Positions 9,101 to 15,900 are shown, counted from the first letter of the stretch. The stretch: DNA of 64,000 nt from Hyphomicrobiales bacterium (GCA_900471925.1 UCGV01000029.1:53277-117276), one strand, 5' to 3'. Made by a program: numbers and translations. The notes: generated by a model not told the origin, from the sequence alone.

Positions 9101-9940
9101 CACCTCTTCGACATCGTCGATACCGGAAACGGCGTCGATTGCCTCGGCTTCTGTAAAGCCCGCCGCAGGCGCCACGATCTCGGTTACTTCGTGCGCTGCA
9201 GCTTCTACCGACGTATTCTCCGCCGGTGCAGCTTCCTCGGCATTACCGGAGGGCTCGATCGGATCGAGATGGCCGATCGCGGTCTCGACGGCGAAGAGCA
9301 GATGCAGCGCCGGATCGTCGCTGAGCTTGCCGACAGCGGCAGGCAGGTAGCCGCGGCCGGTTGCCACGGGGCGCTTCACGAGCCGGTCGGGATGGGCGCC
9401 GGCAAGCGTGGTCAGCGTTCTCGCCGCGTGTGGGGTGATGCCGAGCGAGGCAAAGCCCGGTGACGCCGCGATCACCTCTCCCTCGGCGCCGATGACGGCC
9501 ATATGCGTATCCGGGTCATCGAGGCCCTGCAGCATCTGCGCGGCACTGGCGCCCGAGGTCAGCGGGCGCGTGGAGACCGGAACCGAAAACAGGATCGCCT
9601 TCTCGCCCGAGGCAAGGCGAATGAGCTCGGAAGAGGCTGGCGCCTGAACGCGCTGAAAGCCCTTGGCGATGCGGATGATCAGGTTCTTCTGGTCACCGAC
9701 CGCGCTCAGCTGGCGGGCGGTGGCCTCCAGCTGACGGAAGGTAATGTCCGCATTGCCGACGCCCTGATCGAGTAGATCATAGACTTCGGCATGGCCGAAA
9801 AGTTCCGCACCCGCGCCGTTTGCCCAGAGCAGCCGCGAAAGATCGGCCGAAAAAAGCACCATGGCCTCGCCACGCGAGAATCGTTCACGCACTCGCGAAT
9901 GTACGGCGATGTCGATGAACGGATACTGGACTGCGGGCAT
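6179..9940 (-). CDS. cbrA: CbrA-like PAS sensor histidine kinase (PdhS/DivJ/PleC class)
   Basis: The product has 1253 residues from ATG at 9940; a longer frame to 10075 runs through AT-rich promoter sequence and lacks a ribosome site. Order: an N-terminal PAS-like region, long Ala/Glu/Pro-rich acidic linkers, a middle PAS-like region, and a PAS domain (ATDGVVVIGADGDI). Then come a HisKA with the H-box SHEIRTPLNAIIGFSDMM (His1030) and an HATPase with the N box (LNILSNAIRF), DTGIGM and GTGLGLPLTK. The ERFGPIGHPRYIEYANDI segment after the H-box marks the DivJ/PleC/PdhS class that acts on DivK. In S. meliloti, CbrA controls DivK/CtrA, the cell cycle and symbiosis. The symbol rests on class plus the recalled neighbourhood (acsA, phaP). 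It is divergent from phasin. Confidence 0.8.
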   Translation of the reverse strand: MPAVQYPFIDIAVHSRVRERFSRGEAMVLFSADLSRLLWANGAGAELFGHAEVYDLLDQGVGNADITFRQLEATARQLSAVGDQKNLIIRIAKGFQRVQAPASSELIRLASGEKAILFSVPVSTRPLTSGASAAQMLQGLDDPDTHMAVIGAEGEVIAASPGFASLGITPHAARTLTTLAGAHPDRLVKRPVATGRGYLPAAVGKLSDDPALHLLFAVETAIGHLDPIEPSGNAEEAAPAENTSVEAAAHEVTEIVAPAAGFTEAEAIDAVSGIDDVEEVLEEISGETQAPEAPSDIGEPLLIEAEPELSVDESVAEPAAAVPEDIGEPAEQPVETMAAAEESPAAVEAAPSADEVEPSVAATDSVAENFAAVPVVPVEPAPASTASAFVFKPNSRATRFVWKIDAEGRFSEVSHEFAEAVGPHASNIIGSPFSDVSALFNLDPEGRLSEALARRDTWSGKTIYWPIEGTSLVVPVDLAALPTYTRNRDFDGFRGFGVVRLSDAQEDPLALGLTLGPDGIGHDASYLGPVNEDAPEEAAPVEAEPVQEQPQAEAVVEPEPVAVDAAVPDAEIVAEEAVAQQVFEAEPAAEEEVTFEPAAAEQPVEYQPRDGQEEPPALRISETPNRRLDDKIVQLHSANSGLTAAEQANFREIAKRLEAFGSRGAEPVATEQPAPAAEEAPVANVAAAEDVAADVPTVEAVAPQEAIFEAAAEPLPQEAEQPPLSEAEDEVTEGLQETASQIEVLTSFIPPRVKMTDGLSAATVDLLPVAVLIHAGDQLIHGNPEFLRLTGYGSLAALTEVGGIDALLQRHDLENGAGTMMLVKADDKLVPVTARLQSIRWEDANALMLALMPVENREVSKGEVIRLDQRSDRMVEKVAKLQVEVEELRSILETATDGVVVIGADGDIRSMNRSASALFNYDEQETRGKPFVMLFAHESQKAVLDYLQGLSGHGVASVLNDGREVIGREAAGGFVPLFMTMGQLTSSNGYCAVIRDITQWKRTEEELRNAKGAAETANAHKTDFLARVSHEIRTPLNAIIGFSDMMASERFGPIGHPRYIEYANDIGRSGRHVLDIVNDLLDISKIEAGEMDLDFASVGLNEAISEAVALVQPQANSQRVIIRTALSQSVPDVVADLRSIKQIALNILSNAIRFTPSGGQIVVSTSYEANGSVVLRVRDTGIGMTRSELDQAMKPFRQVSSTQSRHRGDGTGLGLPLTKAMVDANRAVFSINSAPNEGTLVEITFPSQRVLAG

Positions 9941-10052
9941 GATCGAACCTGTCGCTTTCGGCCTCTTTAGAATTAACTGCTTATTAATAACTGCAGGTCT
10001 GCGACCGGTCCATAACAGCCGGTAGCTTTCGACCGGCAAGGTTAACGTATTG

Positions 10053-10098
10053 TGCGCCGCACAATAATGTTGCAATGCACCATTGGATGAGCTATATA
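10053..10098 (+). promoter_or_regulatory. Phasin promoter with two PhaR-like sites
   Basis: A good promoter is visible: TTGCAA (10070-10075), a 17-base spacer, and TATATA (10093-10098). Two 12-mers fit TGCRNYGCASMA: TGCGCCGCACAA (10053-10064) and TGCAATGCACCA (10071-10082). Their starts are 18 bp apart, and the second overlaps the -35 box. The first lies within a perfect 6-bp-arm palindrome (10050-10064). The arrangement suggests repression of phasin by PhaR when PHB is absent; the consensus is recalled, not looked up. Confidence 0.6.
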
Positions 10099-10156
10099 AG
10101 AATTATCCGATTTATCGCGGGCACGGGATTTGCCCATCTTAAAGGAACGCGATCCG

Positions 10157-10606
10157 ATGGCTACCATAAAGACCGACGACGTTTTTTCAATCGCCTCTTT
10201 CGACCCGAGCAAGCTGGCCGAATCCTTCCGTGATTTCGCCGAGAAGGGCGCTCAGCAGTCCAAGGAAGCCTATGCCAAGCTGAAGTCCGCAGGCGAAGAA
10301 GCCGGCAAGACGATGGAAGCAACCGTCCAGACCGCACAGGCCGGCACCGTTGAGATCGGCCTCAAGGCAATCGACGCCCTGCGCGTCAACGCCGAAAGCT
10401 CGCTTTCGCACATGGAAGCGCTTCTTGGCGCCAAGTCCGTCGCAGAGTTCTTCGAGCTGCAGACCTCTTTCTTCCGCAAGCAGGCTGAAATCACCGTCGA
10501 GCAGGCGAAGTCGCTGCAGGAAACCACCAAGCAGGTTGCCGAAAAGGTTGCCAAGCCTTCCAAGGAAGCCGCTGAAAAGGTCATGGCATCCTTCAAGGTT
10601 GCCTGA
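10157..10606 (+). CDS. phaP: Phasin (PHB granule-coat protein)
   Basis: This 149-residue helical protein has no signal peptide or membrane segment and is rich in Ala, Glu and Lys. Short amphipathic heptads run through residues 20-140. It matches the Phasin_2 type: a DPSKLAESFRDFAEKG start, a central ALRVNAESSLSHMEALLGAKS block and an EVxTSFFRKQAE-like helix. Phasins coat PHB granules and set their number and size. The ATG at 10157 has AAAGGAACG upstream; an in-frame ATG 27 bases earlier has no such site. Tandem PhaR-like sites lie on its promoter and a terminator follows, so it is monocistronic. Confidence 0.88.
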   Translation: MATIKTDDVFSIASFDPSKLAESFRDFAEKGAQQSKEAYAKLKSAGEEAGKTMEATVQTAQAGTVEIGLKAIDALRVNAESSLSHMEALLGAKSVAEFFELQTSFFRKQAEITVEQAKSLQETTKQVAEKVAKPSKEAAEKVMASFKVA

Positions 10607-10628
10607 TCCGTTAAGCTCGATAGATAAC

Positions 10629-10658
10629 AAAAGGCTGGACCGGATGTTCAGCCTTTTT
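10629..10658 (+). terminator. Phasin terminator
   Basis: AAAGGCTG and CAGCCTTT pair around a short loop and run into TTTTT on the plus strand, 23 bases after the phasin stop. Confidence 0.85.
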
Positions 10659-10739
10659 GTATATTGAGTGCAAATCGGGGCTTGAATAAAAGTTCAAGTC
10701 CTCGTATGTCACCCCCCGTCGCGCCAAACGCGATATTGT

Positions 10740-10816
10740 GCGGTTGTAGCTCAGTTGGTTAGAGCGCAGGTTTGTGGCACCTGAGGTCGGAGGTTCGAGA
10801 CCCCCCAACCGTACCA
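10740..10816 (+). tRNA. tRNA-His (GTG)
   Basis: This 77-base cloverleaf has an encoded CCA. The acceptor stem GCGGTTG pairs with CAACCGT. The anticodon stem CAGGT/ACCTG holds the loop TTGTGGC (anticodon GTG), and the T arm has GGTTCGAGA. The first acceptor pair is G1:U72 and the discriminator is A73. There is thus no G-1:C73 pair, as reported for the alphaproteobacterial tRNA-His clade. A minus-strand ORF over it is an artefact. Confidence 0.97.
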
Positions 10817-10904
10817 TTCTCTCCCATAAGTAGGTTTAGAATTACGGCAATGCACGACATCAGTGCTTTTTGATGTCAAAATGATGCCCGCTCGCATTTT
10901 GCTA

Positions 10905-10951
10905 TTGCCGTTAACATTAGTTTACCTATTTATGTGCGGTGCGATGCAGCA
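10905..10951 (+). promoter_or_regulatory. Promoter of the small XRE gene with a PhaR-like site
   Basis: TTGCCG (10905-10910), a 16-base spacer and TATTTA (10927-10932) make a plausible promoter. TGCGATGCAGCA (10940-10951), at the expected start point, fits TGCRNYGCASMA exactly. A weaker copy, TGCATTGCAAAA (one mismatch), lies at 10970-10981. The leader to the ATG at 11042 is about 100 bases. Confidence 0.45.
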
Positions 10952-11041
10952 ATTGCCCGATGTCTTCGTTGCATTGCAAAAATGCTGGCGGTCCGCCGCC
11001 TGGGGGTAGGGACAGTCCACCGAGGCATTAAGGAGAAATTG

Positions 11042-11281
11042 ATGTCCATTTCTGTTCAGAATATTGAGGAATCCACCGCCGTTTCGCCGATTGACGTGGC
11101 AGCTGCGGTAAAGGGTGCCCGCGATGCGGTTGGCTACAGTGTCGAAGATCTCGCAGTCACTTGTGGTCTGGCCAATGGCGAAATCCTCGAAATCGAAAAT
11201 GGTGAAAATGCCGATCCGGCAAAGCTGAAGCGTATTGCCGCAGCCCTGCAGGTTCCGGTTTCCGCCTTTTTGCATATCTGA
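11042..11281 (+). CDS. Small XRE/Cro-type helix-turn-helix protein
   Basis: This 79-residue protein has one HTH_3-like domain at about residues 17-75: AVKGARDAVGYSVEDLAVTC is helix 1-2, then GEILEIENGENADPAKLKRIAAALQVPVSAFL. It is little more than a DNA-binding domain. The ATG at 11042 follows TTAAGGAG at good spacing; the longer upstream frame has no ribosome site. A PhaR-like site on its promoter links it to the phasin and acsA genes. Its target is unknown. Confidence 0.75.
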   Translation: MSISVQNIEESTAVSPIDVAAAVKGARDAVGYSVEDLAVTCGLANGEILEIENGENADPAKLKRIAAALQVPVSAFLHI

Positions 11282-11292
11282 CAAGGCGACAA

Positions 11293-11318
11293 GGCCGATC
11301 AGCTTTTTCTGATCGGCC
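11293..11318 (+). terminator. Terminator-like hairpin after the XRE gene
   Basis: GGCCGATCAG and CTGATCGGCC form a perfect 10-bp stem around CTTTTT. No T tract follows the stem, so it may act as an attenuator or an RNA-stabilising structure rather than a full intrinsic terminator. Confidence 0.5.
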
Positions 11319-11387
11319 GTCGTCCCCGTTCCCGACAATTGGAACTCTTGTGCCTCGCGCATCGTTCATGGTGACGGGAGTATTCAT

Positions 11388-11825
11388 ATGTCGAAGACCC
11401 TTCTTTACGGCGCAACCAAGATCGACGAGACCAACGCGGCTTATGCGCCGGTGGCCAGTCTCGAACAGTTCCAGTGGAAGAACCGCGTCTTCATCATTAT
11501 CGCCGACCGCGACAATTCCCGTGCCGCTCGCCAGGAAAACCAGTTGCTTGCCGACCGCGCCGCACTCGATGAGCGCGATATGGTCGTCCTGAAGCTTGCC
11601 GGATCGAGCGTAAAGCCACTTTTCGGAAGCGGCGAAGGGCTGGACGGCGAGGCGCTACGCAGGGAACTCGATGCACCGGCCGCAGGCGAATTCGCCGCCT
11701 TCCTTCTTGGCAAGGATGGCACCGTGAAGCTGAAGGCCAGCGAACCGGTTACTCCGGCCGAACTCTTCGCGATCGTCGACAATATGCCGATGCGCGCTGC
11801 CGAAGCCGTCAAACAAGACAAGTAA
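11388..11825 (+). CDS. DUF4174 domain protein
   Basis: This 145-residue protein resembles DUF4174, a thioredoxin-like fold without the usual CxxC. Features seen are SLEQFQWKNRVFIIIADRD near residues 25-45 and LLGKDGTVKLKASEPVTPAELFAIVDNMPMR near the C-terminus. There is no signal peptide from this start, although members of the family are often exported. The ATG is preceded by GACGGGAG. A 52-residue proline-rich ORF follows 19 bases downstream and is probably co-transcribed. Function unknown. Confidence 0.7.
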   Translation: MSKTLLYGATKIDETNAAYAPVASLEQFQWKNRVFIIIADRDNSRAARQENQLLADRAALDERDMVVLKLAGSSVKPLFGSGEGLDGEALRRELDAPAAGEFAAFLLGKDGTVKLKASEPVTPAELFAIVDNMPMRAAEAVKQDK

Positions 11826-11844
11826 AATCGTAAAGGAGCCGGCC

Positions 11845-12003
11845 ATGTCCGTCCCGAACGAACCTCTTCCAGACCAGCCGCCGATGCCGTCGCCCGGCTG
11901 GAAACCGGTGCCGCCGATCAAGGAACCGGAGCCTGATCGCCTGCCGGATGAGATCCCGCTTCCCAATCCCGACGAGAACGAGGAACCGGTGAAGCATCTT
12001 TAG
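11845..12003 (+). CDS. 52-residue proline-rich microprotein
   Basis: This short ORF begins at ATG 11845 behind AAAGGAGCC at ideal spacing and stops with TAG at 12001-12003. The product begins MSVPNEPLPDQPPMPSP and is about 30 percent proline with many Asp/Glu. It has no predicted membrane segment and is probably disordered. Its strong ribosome site, tight spacing after the DUF4174 gene and non-random composition argue for a real gene. It ends 3 bases before the convergent LysR stop. Function unknown. Confidence 0.6.
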   Translation: MSVPNEPLPDQPPMPSPGWKPVPPIKEPEPDRLPDEIPLPNPDENEEPVKHL

Positions 12004-12006
12004 CTA

Positions 12007-12888
12007 CTAAAGAAAGATCTGCCTTTCCGCGTCGATCAGTTCCTGCAGGAAATCGATGACGCTACGCACACGCAGCAGGTCACGCGCGCTTTCATGATAG
12101 GTCGTCCAATAGGCACGGCGGATGGAAACATCAGGCAGGATACGCTCCAGCTCCCCATATTGCCGGGCGATGTAATCGTGCAGAATGCCGATGCCGGCAC
12201 CCGAACGCACGGCCTCCGTCTGGCCGATAGCCGTCGAGATTTCGAAACCCGCATCCCAGCTGCGCATCACCTCGCCGGAGAAATTCAGGGAGGCAGTAAA
12301 GATCAGGTCCTCGACATAGCCGATGCGCGGATGCGCTTTCAGTGCCTCGATATCTCCGGGCTTTCCGTGCTGCGCCAGATAATCGCGCGAGGCATAGAGG
12401 CCGAGCGTGTAATCGGTGAGTTTGGAGGAGACGAGCCGGCCCTGTTCCGGCCGTTCCAGCGTGATAGCGATATCGGCCTCGCGCTGCGACAGCGAAAAGG
12501 AGCGCGGCACCGGCACGAGCTGGATCTTCAATTCCGGATGCCGCTCGATCAGCCGGCCCATGCGTGGCGCCAGAAATGAAACACCGAACCCGTCAGGCGC
12601 TCCGACACGCACCGTGCCGGCAATGGCCGTATCGGTATGGCCGAGACTTGCTTGTACTGCCAGCATCTCCGTTTCCATCCGTTCCGCCGAGACGAGGAAG
12701 ATCTCGCCTTCCGATGTCAGCTCGCAGCCATTGGTGCGGCGAATGAAAAGCCGTGTCTTCAGCGCCTCTTCCAGCGAAGTCAGCCGGCGCGACAGCGTGG
12801 CATGATTAAGCCCGAGCCTCTTCGACGCGGCAAGGATTTGCCCGGTGCGGGCGACTGCCAGGAAAATGCGAACATCGTCCCAGTTCAT
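12007..12888 (-). CDS. LysR-family transcriptional regulator
   Basis: This 293-residue LysR regulator has an N-terminal winged helix (MNWDDVRIFLAVARTG, recognition helix around NHATLSRRLTSLE). The C-terminal effector domain has the usual DIAITLERPEQGRL and GAGIGILHDYIA features. The start at 12888 is set by GGAGCAGGCC; the upstream Met lacks a site. It lies 13 bases after a monooxygenase-fold gene on the same strand, and this pair is divergent from mmsA. It may therefore control mmsA, but the inducer is unknown. Confidence 0.85.
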   Translation of the reverse strand: MNWDDVRIFLAVARTGQILAASKRLGLNHATLSRRLTSLEEALKTRLFIRRTNGCELTSEGEIFLVSAERMETEMLAVQASLGHTDTAIAGTVRVGAPDGFGVSFLAPRMGRLIERHPELKIQLVPVPRSFSLSQREADIAITLERPEQGRLVSSKLTDYTLGLYASRDYLAQHGKPGDIEALKAHPRIGYVEDLIFTASLNFSGEVMRSWDAGFEISTAIGQTEAVRSGAGIGILHDYIARQYGELERILPDVSIRRAYWTTYHESARDLLRVRSVIDFLQELIDAERQIFL

Positions 12889-12901
12889 GGCCTGCTCCAG
12901 T

Positions 12902-13216
12902 TCATGCTTTCGACCGCATCGCAATCGGGTCGACATCAACAAGCGTCAGCGATGTCACCATGCCAGCCGTCTCATTCTTGTATTTGAGAAAGTGTGGCGT
13001 CTGCAGATGCGCCTCGTAAGCCTCCCTGCTGGCATAGACTTCAAGAATACGGATGCTGGTCGGACGGTTCCGGATGGAAACGGCATTCAGAGCAAGCACG
13101 CCGTCCTCCAGCGCAACCGAGGCATCGATTTCCTCGGCAAGCAGTGCACGATAGGCGTCGAGGCTATCAGGATCGATCTCGAGTTCCGCCATTCTGACGA
13201 CAGGTTTCCCGCTCAT
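12902..13216 (-). CDS. Antibiotic-biosynthesis-monooxygenase (ABM) fold protein
   Basis: This 104-residue protein has a single ABM/YgiN-like ferredoxin fold. Seen are VRMAELEIDPDSLDAYRALL, the ILEVYASREAYEAHLQTPHF core with its conserved His, and a short C-terminal strand. Such small dimers act as quinol monooxygenases or as binding proteins for reactive carbonyls. It is first in a two-gene operon with the LysR gene, divergent from mmsA. A role near semialdehyde metabolism is inference from context only. Confidence 0.75.
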   Translation of the reverse strand: MSGKPVVRMAELEIDPDSLDAYRALLAEEIDASVALEDGVLALNAVSIRNRPTSIRILEVYASREAYEAHLQTPHFLKYKNETAGMVTSLTLVDVDPIAMRSKA

Positions 13217-13389
13217 CGTTTAAACCTTCCCTTTGACTTGTCCGCGCGCCGTACCAAGTTTCGGATCAGAGGCATCTGCCGCTTTCGTAGGGCTATAATA
13301 TACGCACAACGGTTGCTTATTCTAGCGCATTGATTTGTGTAAATTGAAGTGCGATTGTTGCGCCACCCAGAAGATCAGGAGGAACACCC

Positions 13390-14886
13390 ATGCGTGATAT
13401 CGGTCATTTCATTGGCGGCAAGAAGGTTGCCGGCACCAGCGGCCGCACCAGCGACGTCTTCAATCCGGCGACCGGCGAAGTGCAGGCGAAGGTGGCGCTG
13501 GCAAGCGTCGAGGAACTGCGCGCCGCCGTTGCGAACGCCAAGGCCGCTCAGCCGAAATGGGCTGCCACCAATCCGCAGCGCCGCGCCCGCGTCTTCTTCA
13601 AATTCGTCGATCTCCTGAACCAGCACATGGATGAGCTTGCAACGCTGCTCTCCAGCGAGCACGGCAAGACGGTCGAGGATTCCAAGGGCGATATCATCCG
13701 CGGCCTCGAAGTCTGCGAATTCGTCTGTGGCATTCCGCACCTCGCCAAGGGTGAATTCACCGAAGGCGCCGGCCCGGCGATCGACATGTATTCGCTACGC
13801 CAGCCTGTTGGTATCGGCGCTGGCATCACGCCGTTCAACTTCCCGGGCATGATCCCGATGTGGATGTTTGCGCCTGCCATCGCCTGCGGCAACGCCTTCA
13901 TCCTCAAGCCCTCCGAGCGCGATCCGTCCCTGCCGATCCGCCTTGCCGAACTGATGATCGAAGCCGGTCTGCCTGCCGGCATCCTCAACGTCGTCAACGG
14001 TGACAAGACCGCCGTCGACGCGATCCTCACCGATCCCGATATCGGCGCCGTCTCCTTCGTCGGTTCCACGCCTATTGCCCGTTACGTCTATGGAACGGCC
14101 GCGTCGAACGGCAAGCGCGCCCAGTGCTTCGGCGGTGCCAAGAACCACATGATCATCATGCCGGACGCCGATATGGACCAGGCCGTCAACGCCCTGATGG
14201 GTGCCGGCTACGGCTCCGCCGGCGAGCGCTGCATGGCCGTCTCCGTCGCCGTTCCGGTCGGCGAGGACACGGCTAACCGCCTCGTCGAAAAGCTGATCCC
14301 GAAGATCGAATCCCTGCGCATCGGCCCATATACGGATGACAAGGCAGACATGGGTCCCGTCGTCACCAAGGATGCCTATAACCGCATCCAGGGCCTGATC
14401 AACAAGGGCATCGAGGAAGGCGCCAAGCTCGTCGTCGATGGCCGCGATTTCAAGCTGCAGGGTTATGAAGACGGCTACTTCGTCGGCGGTTGCCTGTTCG
14501 ACCACGTCACGCCCGAGATGGATATCTACAAGACCGAAATCTTCGGACCGGTCCTTTCGGTCGTGCGCGCCCATAATTACGAAGAGGCGCTCTCGCTGCC
14601 GATGAAGCACGAATACGGCAACGGTGTCGCGATCTTCACCCGTGACGGCGATGCCGCCCGCGACTTCGCCTCGCGCATCAATATCGGCATGATCGGCATC
14701 AACGTGCCGATCCCGGTTCCGCTCGCCTACCACTCCTTCGGCGGCTGGAAGGCATCGAGCTTCGGCGACCTCAACCAGCACGGCACTGATTCCATCAAGT
14801 TCTGGACCCGCACCAAGACCATCACCGCCCGTTGGCCCTCGGGCATCAAGGACGGCGCCGAATTCGTCATGCCGACGATGAAGTAA
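13390..14886 (+). CDS. mmsA: CoA-acylating methylmalonate-semialdehyde dehydrogenase
   Basis: This 498-residue aldehyde dehydrogenase oxidises (methyl)malonate semialdehyde to propionyl-CoA or acetyl-CoA with NAD and CoA. It serves valine and myo-inositol breakdown. Seen are the ITPFNFPGMIP cofactor region, KPSERDPS, the SFVGSTPIARYVY segment and the catalytic GSAGERCMA (Cys281). The family's KNHMIIMPDAD appears where other ALDHs have the general-base Glu motif. AGGAGGAACACCC precedes the ATG. It is monocistronic with its own terminator. IolA is the same enzyme in inositol catabolism; no other iol gene lies nearby. Confidence 0.93.
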   Translation: MRDIGHFIGGKKVAGTSGRTSDVFNPATGEVQAKVALASVEELRAAVANAKAAQPKWAATNPQRRARVFFKFVDLLNQHMDELATLLSSEHGKTVEDSKGDIIRGLEVCEFVCGIPHLAKGEFTEGAGPAIDMYSLRQPVGIGAGITPFNFPGMIPMWMFAPAIACGNAFILKPSERDPSLPIRLAELMIEAGLPAGILNVVNGDKTAVDAILTDPDIGAVSFVGSTPIARYVYGTAASNGKRAQCFGGAKNHMIIMPDADMDQAVNALMGAGYGSAGERCMAVSVAVPVGEDTANRLVEKLIPKIESLRIGPYTDDKADMGPVVTKDAYNRIQGLINKGIEEGAKLVVDGRDFKLQGYEDGYFVGGCLFDHVTPEMDIYKTEIFGPVLSVVRAHNYEEALSLPMKHEYGNGVAIFTRDGDAARDFASRINIGMIGINVPIPVPLAYHSFGGWKASSFGDLNQHGTDSIKFWTRTKTITARWPSGIKDGAEFVMPTMK

Positions 14887-14912
14887 GCATCTATTCCAAG
14901 GCGATTAAGAGG

Positions 14913-14935
14913 AGAGGGCCGCGAGGCCCTCTTTT
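14913..14935 (+). terminator. mmsA terminator
   Basis: AGAGGGCC and GGCCCTCT pair around GCGA and are followed by TTTTTC on the plus strand, 27 bases after the mmsA stop. Confidence 0.85.
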
Positions 14936-14988
14936 TCATTTGTCTTTGGAGCAGCACGCAAGCCAGCGGCAATCAGCCTCAGTTAAGC

Positions 14989-15042
14989 TGAATGTGAATT
15001 TCATATTTTGGAATTGTTCAAAACTACGAAAGCCACTATATA
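14989..15042 (+). promoter_or_regulatory. rirA promoter with IRO and ICE-like iron-control motifs
   Basis: TTGTTC (15014-15019), a 17-base spacer and TATATA (15037-15042) form a strong promoter. Upstream is TGA-ATGTGAATT-TCA (14989-15003), an exact TGA-N9-TCA iron-responsive operator as described for RirA. Between it and the promoter, TTTGGAA-TTG-TTCAAAA (15007-15023) matches the Irr box TTTAGAA-N3-TTCTAAA with one mismatch per half, and covers the -35. This predicts autoregulation by RirA and repression by Irr when iron is low. Confidence 0.65.
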
Positions 15043-15071
15043 CCCCCTATTAAGAGATTCAGGAGATCGGC

Positions 15072-15551
15072 ATGCGGTTGACGAAGCAGACCAACTATGC
15101 GGTTCGCATGTTGATGTATTGTGCAGCCAATGAAGGGCATTTGAGCCGGATTCCGGAAATCGCTAGGGCATACGGCGTTTCGGAACTCTTCCTGTTCAAG
15201 ATTCTTCAGCCGCTCAACAAGGCAGGGCTGGTCGAGACTGTGCGTGGTCGCAATGGTGGTGTGCGCCTGGGCAAGCCGGCGACCGATATCAGCCTTTTCG
15301 ATGTGGTCAGGGTCACAGAAGACAGTTTCGCCATGGCCGAATGCTTCGAAGACGGCGCCATCGAGTGCCCGCTGGTTGATAGCTGTGGCCTGAACTCGGC
15401 GCTGCGCAAGGCGCTTAATGCATTCTTCGACGTTCTGACCGAATATTCGATCGATGATCTCGTCAAGGCGCGTCCCCAGATCAATTTCCTGCTCGGACTC
15501 ACAGGCGATCAGGATTATCGCAAGCCCGCCATTCCGGCCCCGGCTGCTTAA
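15072..15551 (+). CDS. rirA: Rhizobial iron regulator RirA (Rrf2 family)
   Basis: This 159-residue Rrf2 regulator starts MRLTKQTNYAVRML and carries a winged helix (residues 1-70, GRNGGVRLGKPA wing). The three cysteines that bind the iron-sulfur cluster are Cys91, Cys99 and Cys105. RirA represses iron-uptake genes when iron is plentiful, and the cluster senses iron. It is nearly full length for the family. The ATG follows CAGGAGATCGGC. The promoter bears an IRO and an ICE-like box, and a dpp operon able to carry haem precursors follows. I am confident of the symbol. Confidence 0.95.
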   Translation: MRLTKQTNYAVRMLMYCAANEGHLSRIPEIARAYGVSELFLFKILQPLNKAGLVETVRGRNGGVRLGKPATDISLFDVVRVTEDSFAMAECFEDGAIECPLVDSCGLNSALRKALNAFFDVLTEYSIDDLVKARPQINFLLGLTGDQDYRKPAIPAPAA

Positions 15552-15576
15552 TATCGAAATACCTCTATATTCTTGT

Positions 15577-15610
15577 AAACCACGGTCATTTTTCATGGCC
15601 GTGGTTTTTT
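15577..15610 (+). terminator. rirA terminator
   Basis: AAACCACGG and CCGTGGTTT pair around a 13-base loop, ending in TTTTTT on the plus strand 26 bases after the stop. Confidence 0.88.
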
Positions 15611-15900
15611 CATGCTCCCTCACGGACTGTTGATATATCAGAGCGGCTTGAAACCGTTTTCAGAGTGCTTTCGCGACGCGAAATTATACCAAAAGCGACA
15701 AAAATGGGGTTTTCTGTGCCCTAATCTTGCGAATTTTGGCCTATTTTTGACCAAAAATTTCTAAAATTGCGTTTTTGGAAAAATTTTCTGCGGATGCCGT
15801 TGCGTTCAGCAAATAAATATCGTTCCATCGGCCCGCTGATCGGGGTAATGAGCCCCCGATCTCTAAAGATCAAAAAAGAACAAACCTGGGAAACGATATC
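15611..15900 (+). promoter_or_regulatory. AT-rich dppA leader/promoter region
   Basis: These 290 bases are markedly AT-rich (about 15675-15790) and hold no convincing gene. An imperfect inverted repeat, GAATTTTGG with CCAAAAATTTC (15731-15761), is the main structure. TGA-N9-TCT at 15748-15762 resembles an iron-responsive operator with one mismatch. I could not place a clear -35/-10 pair. A ribosome site (GGGAAACG) precedes the dppA ATG. The region must hold the dpp promoter because a terminator lies upstream. Confidence 0.4.

Noticed and set aside
10611..10817. Minus-strand ORF starting MVRLGGLEPPTSG over the tRNA-His gene
   Set aside because: It is the antisense of the tRNA and terminator; this start is a well-known false ORF pattern over tRNA genes.
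15748..15762. TGA-N9-TCT as an iron-responsive operator before dppA
   Set aside because: One mismatch in a very AT-rich stretch and not placed on a promoter; not strong enough to claim as RirA control of dpp.
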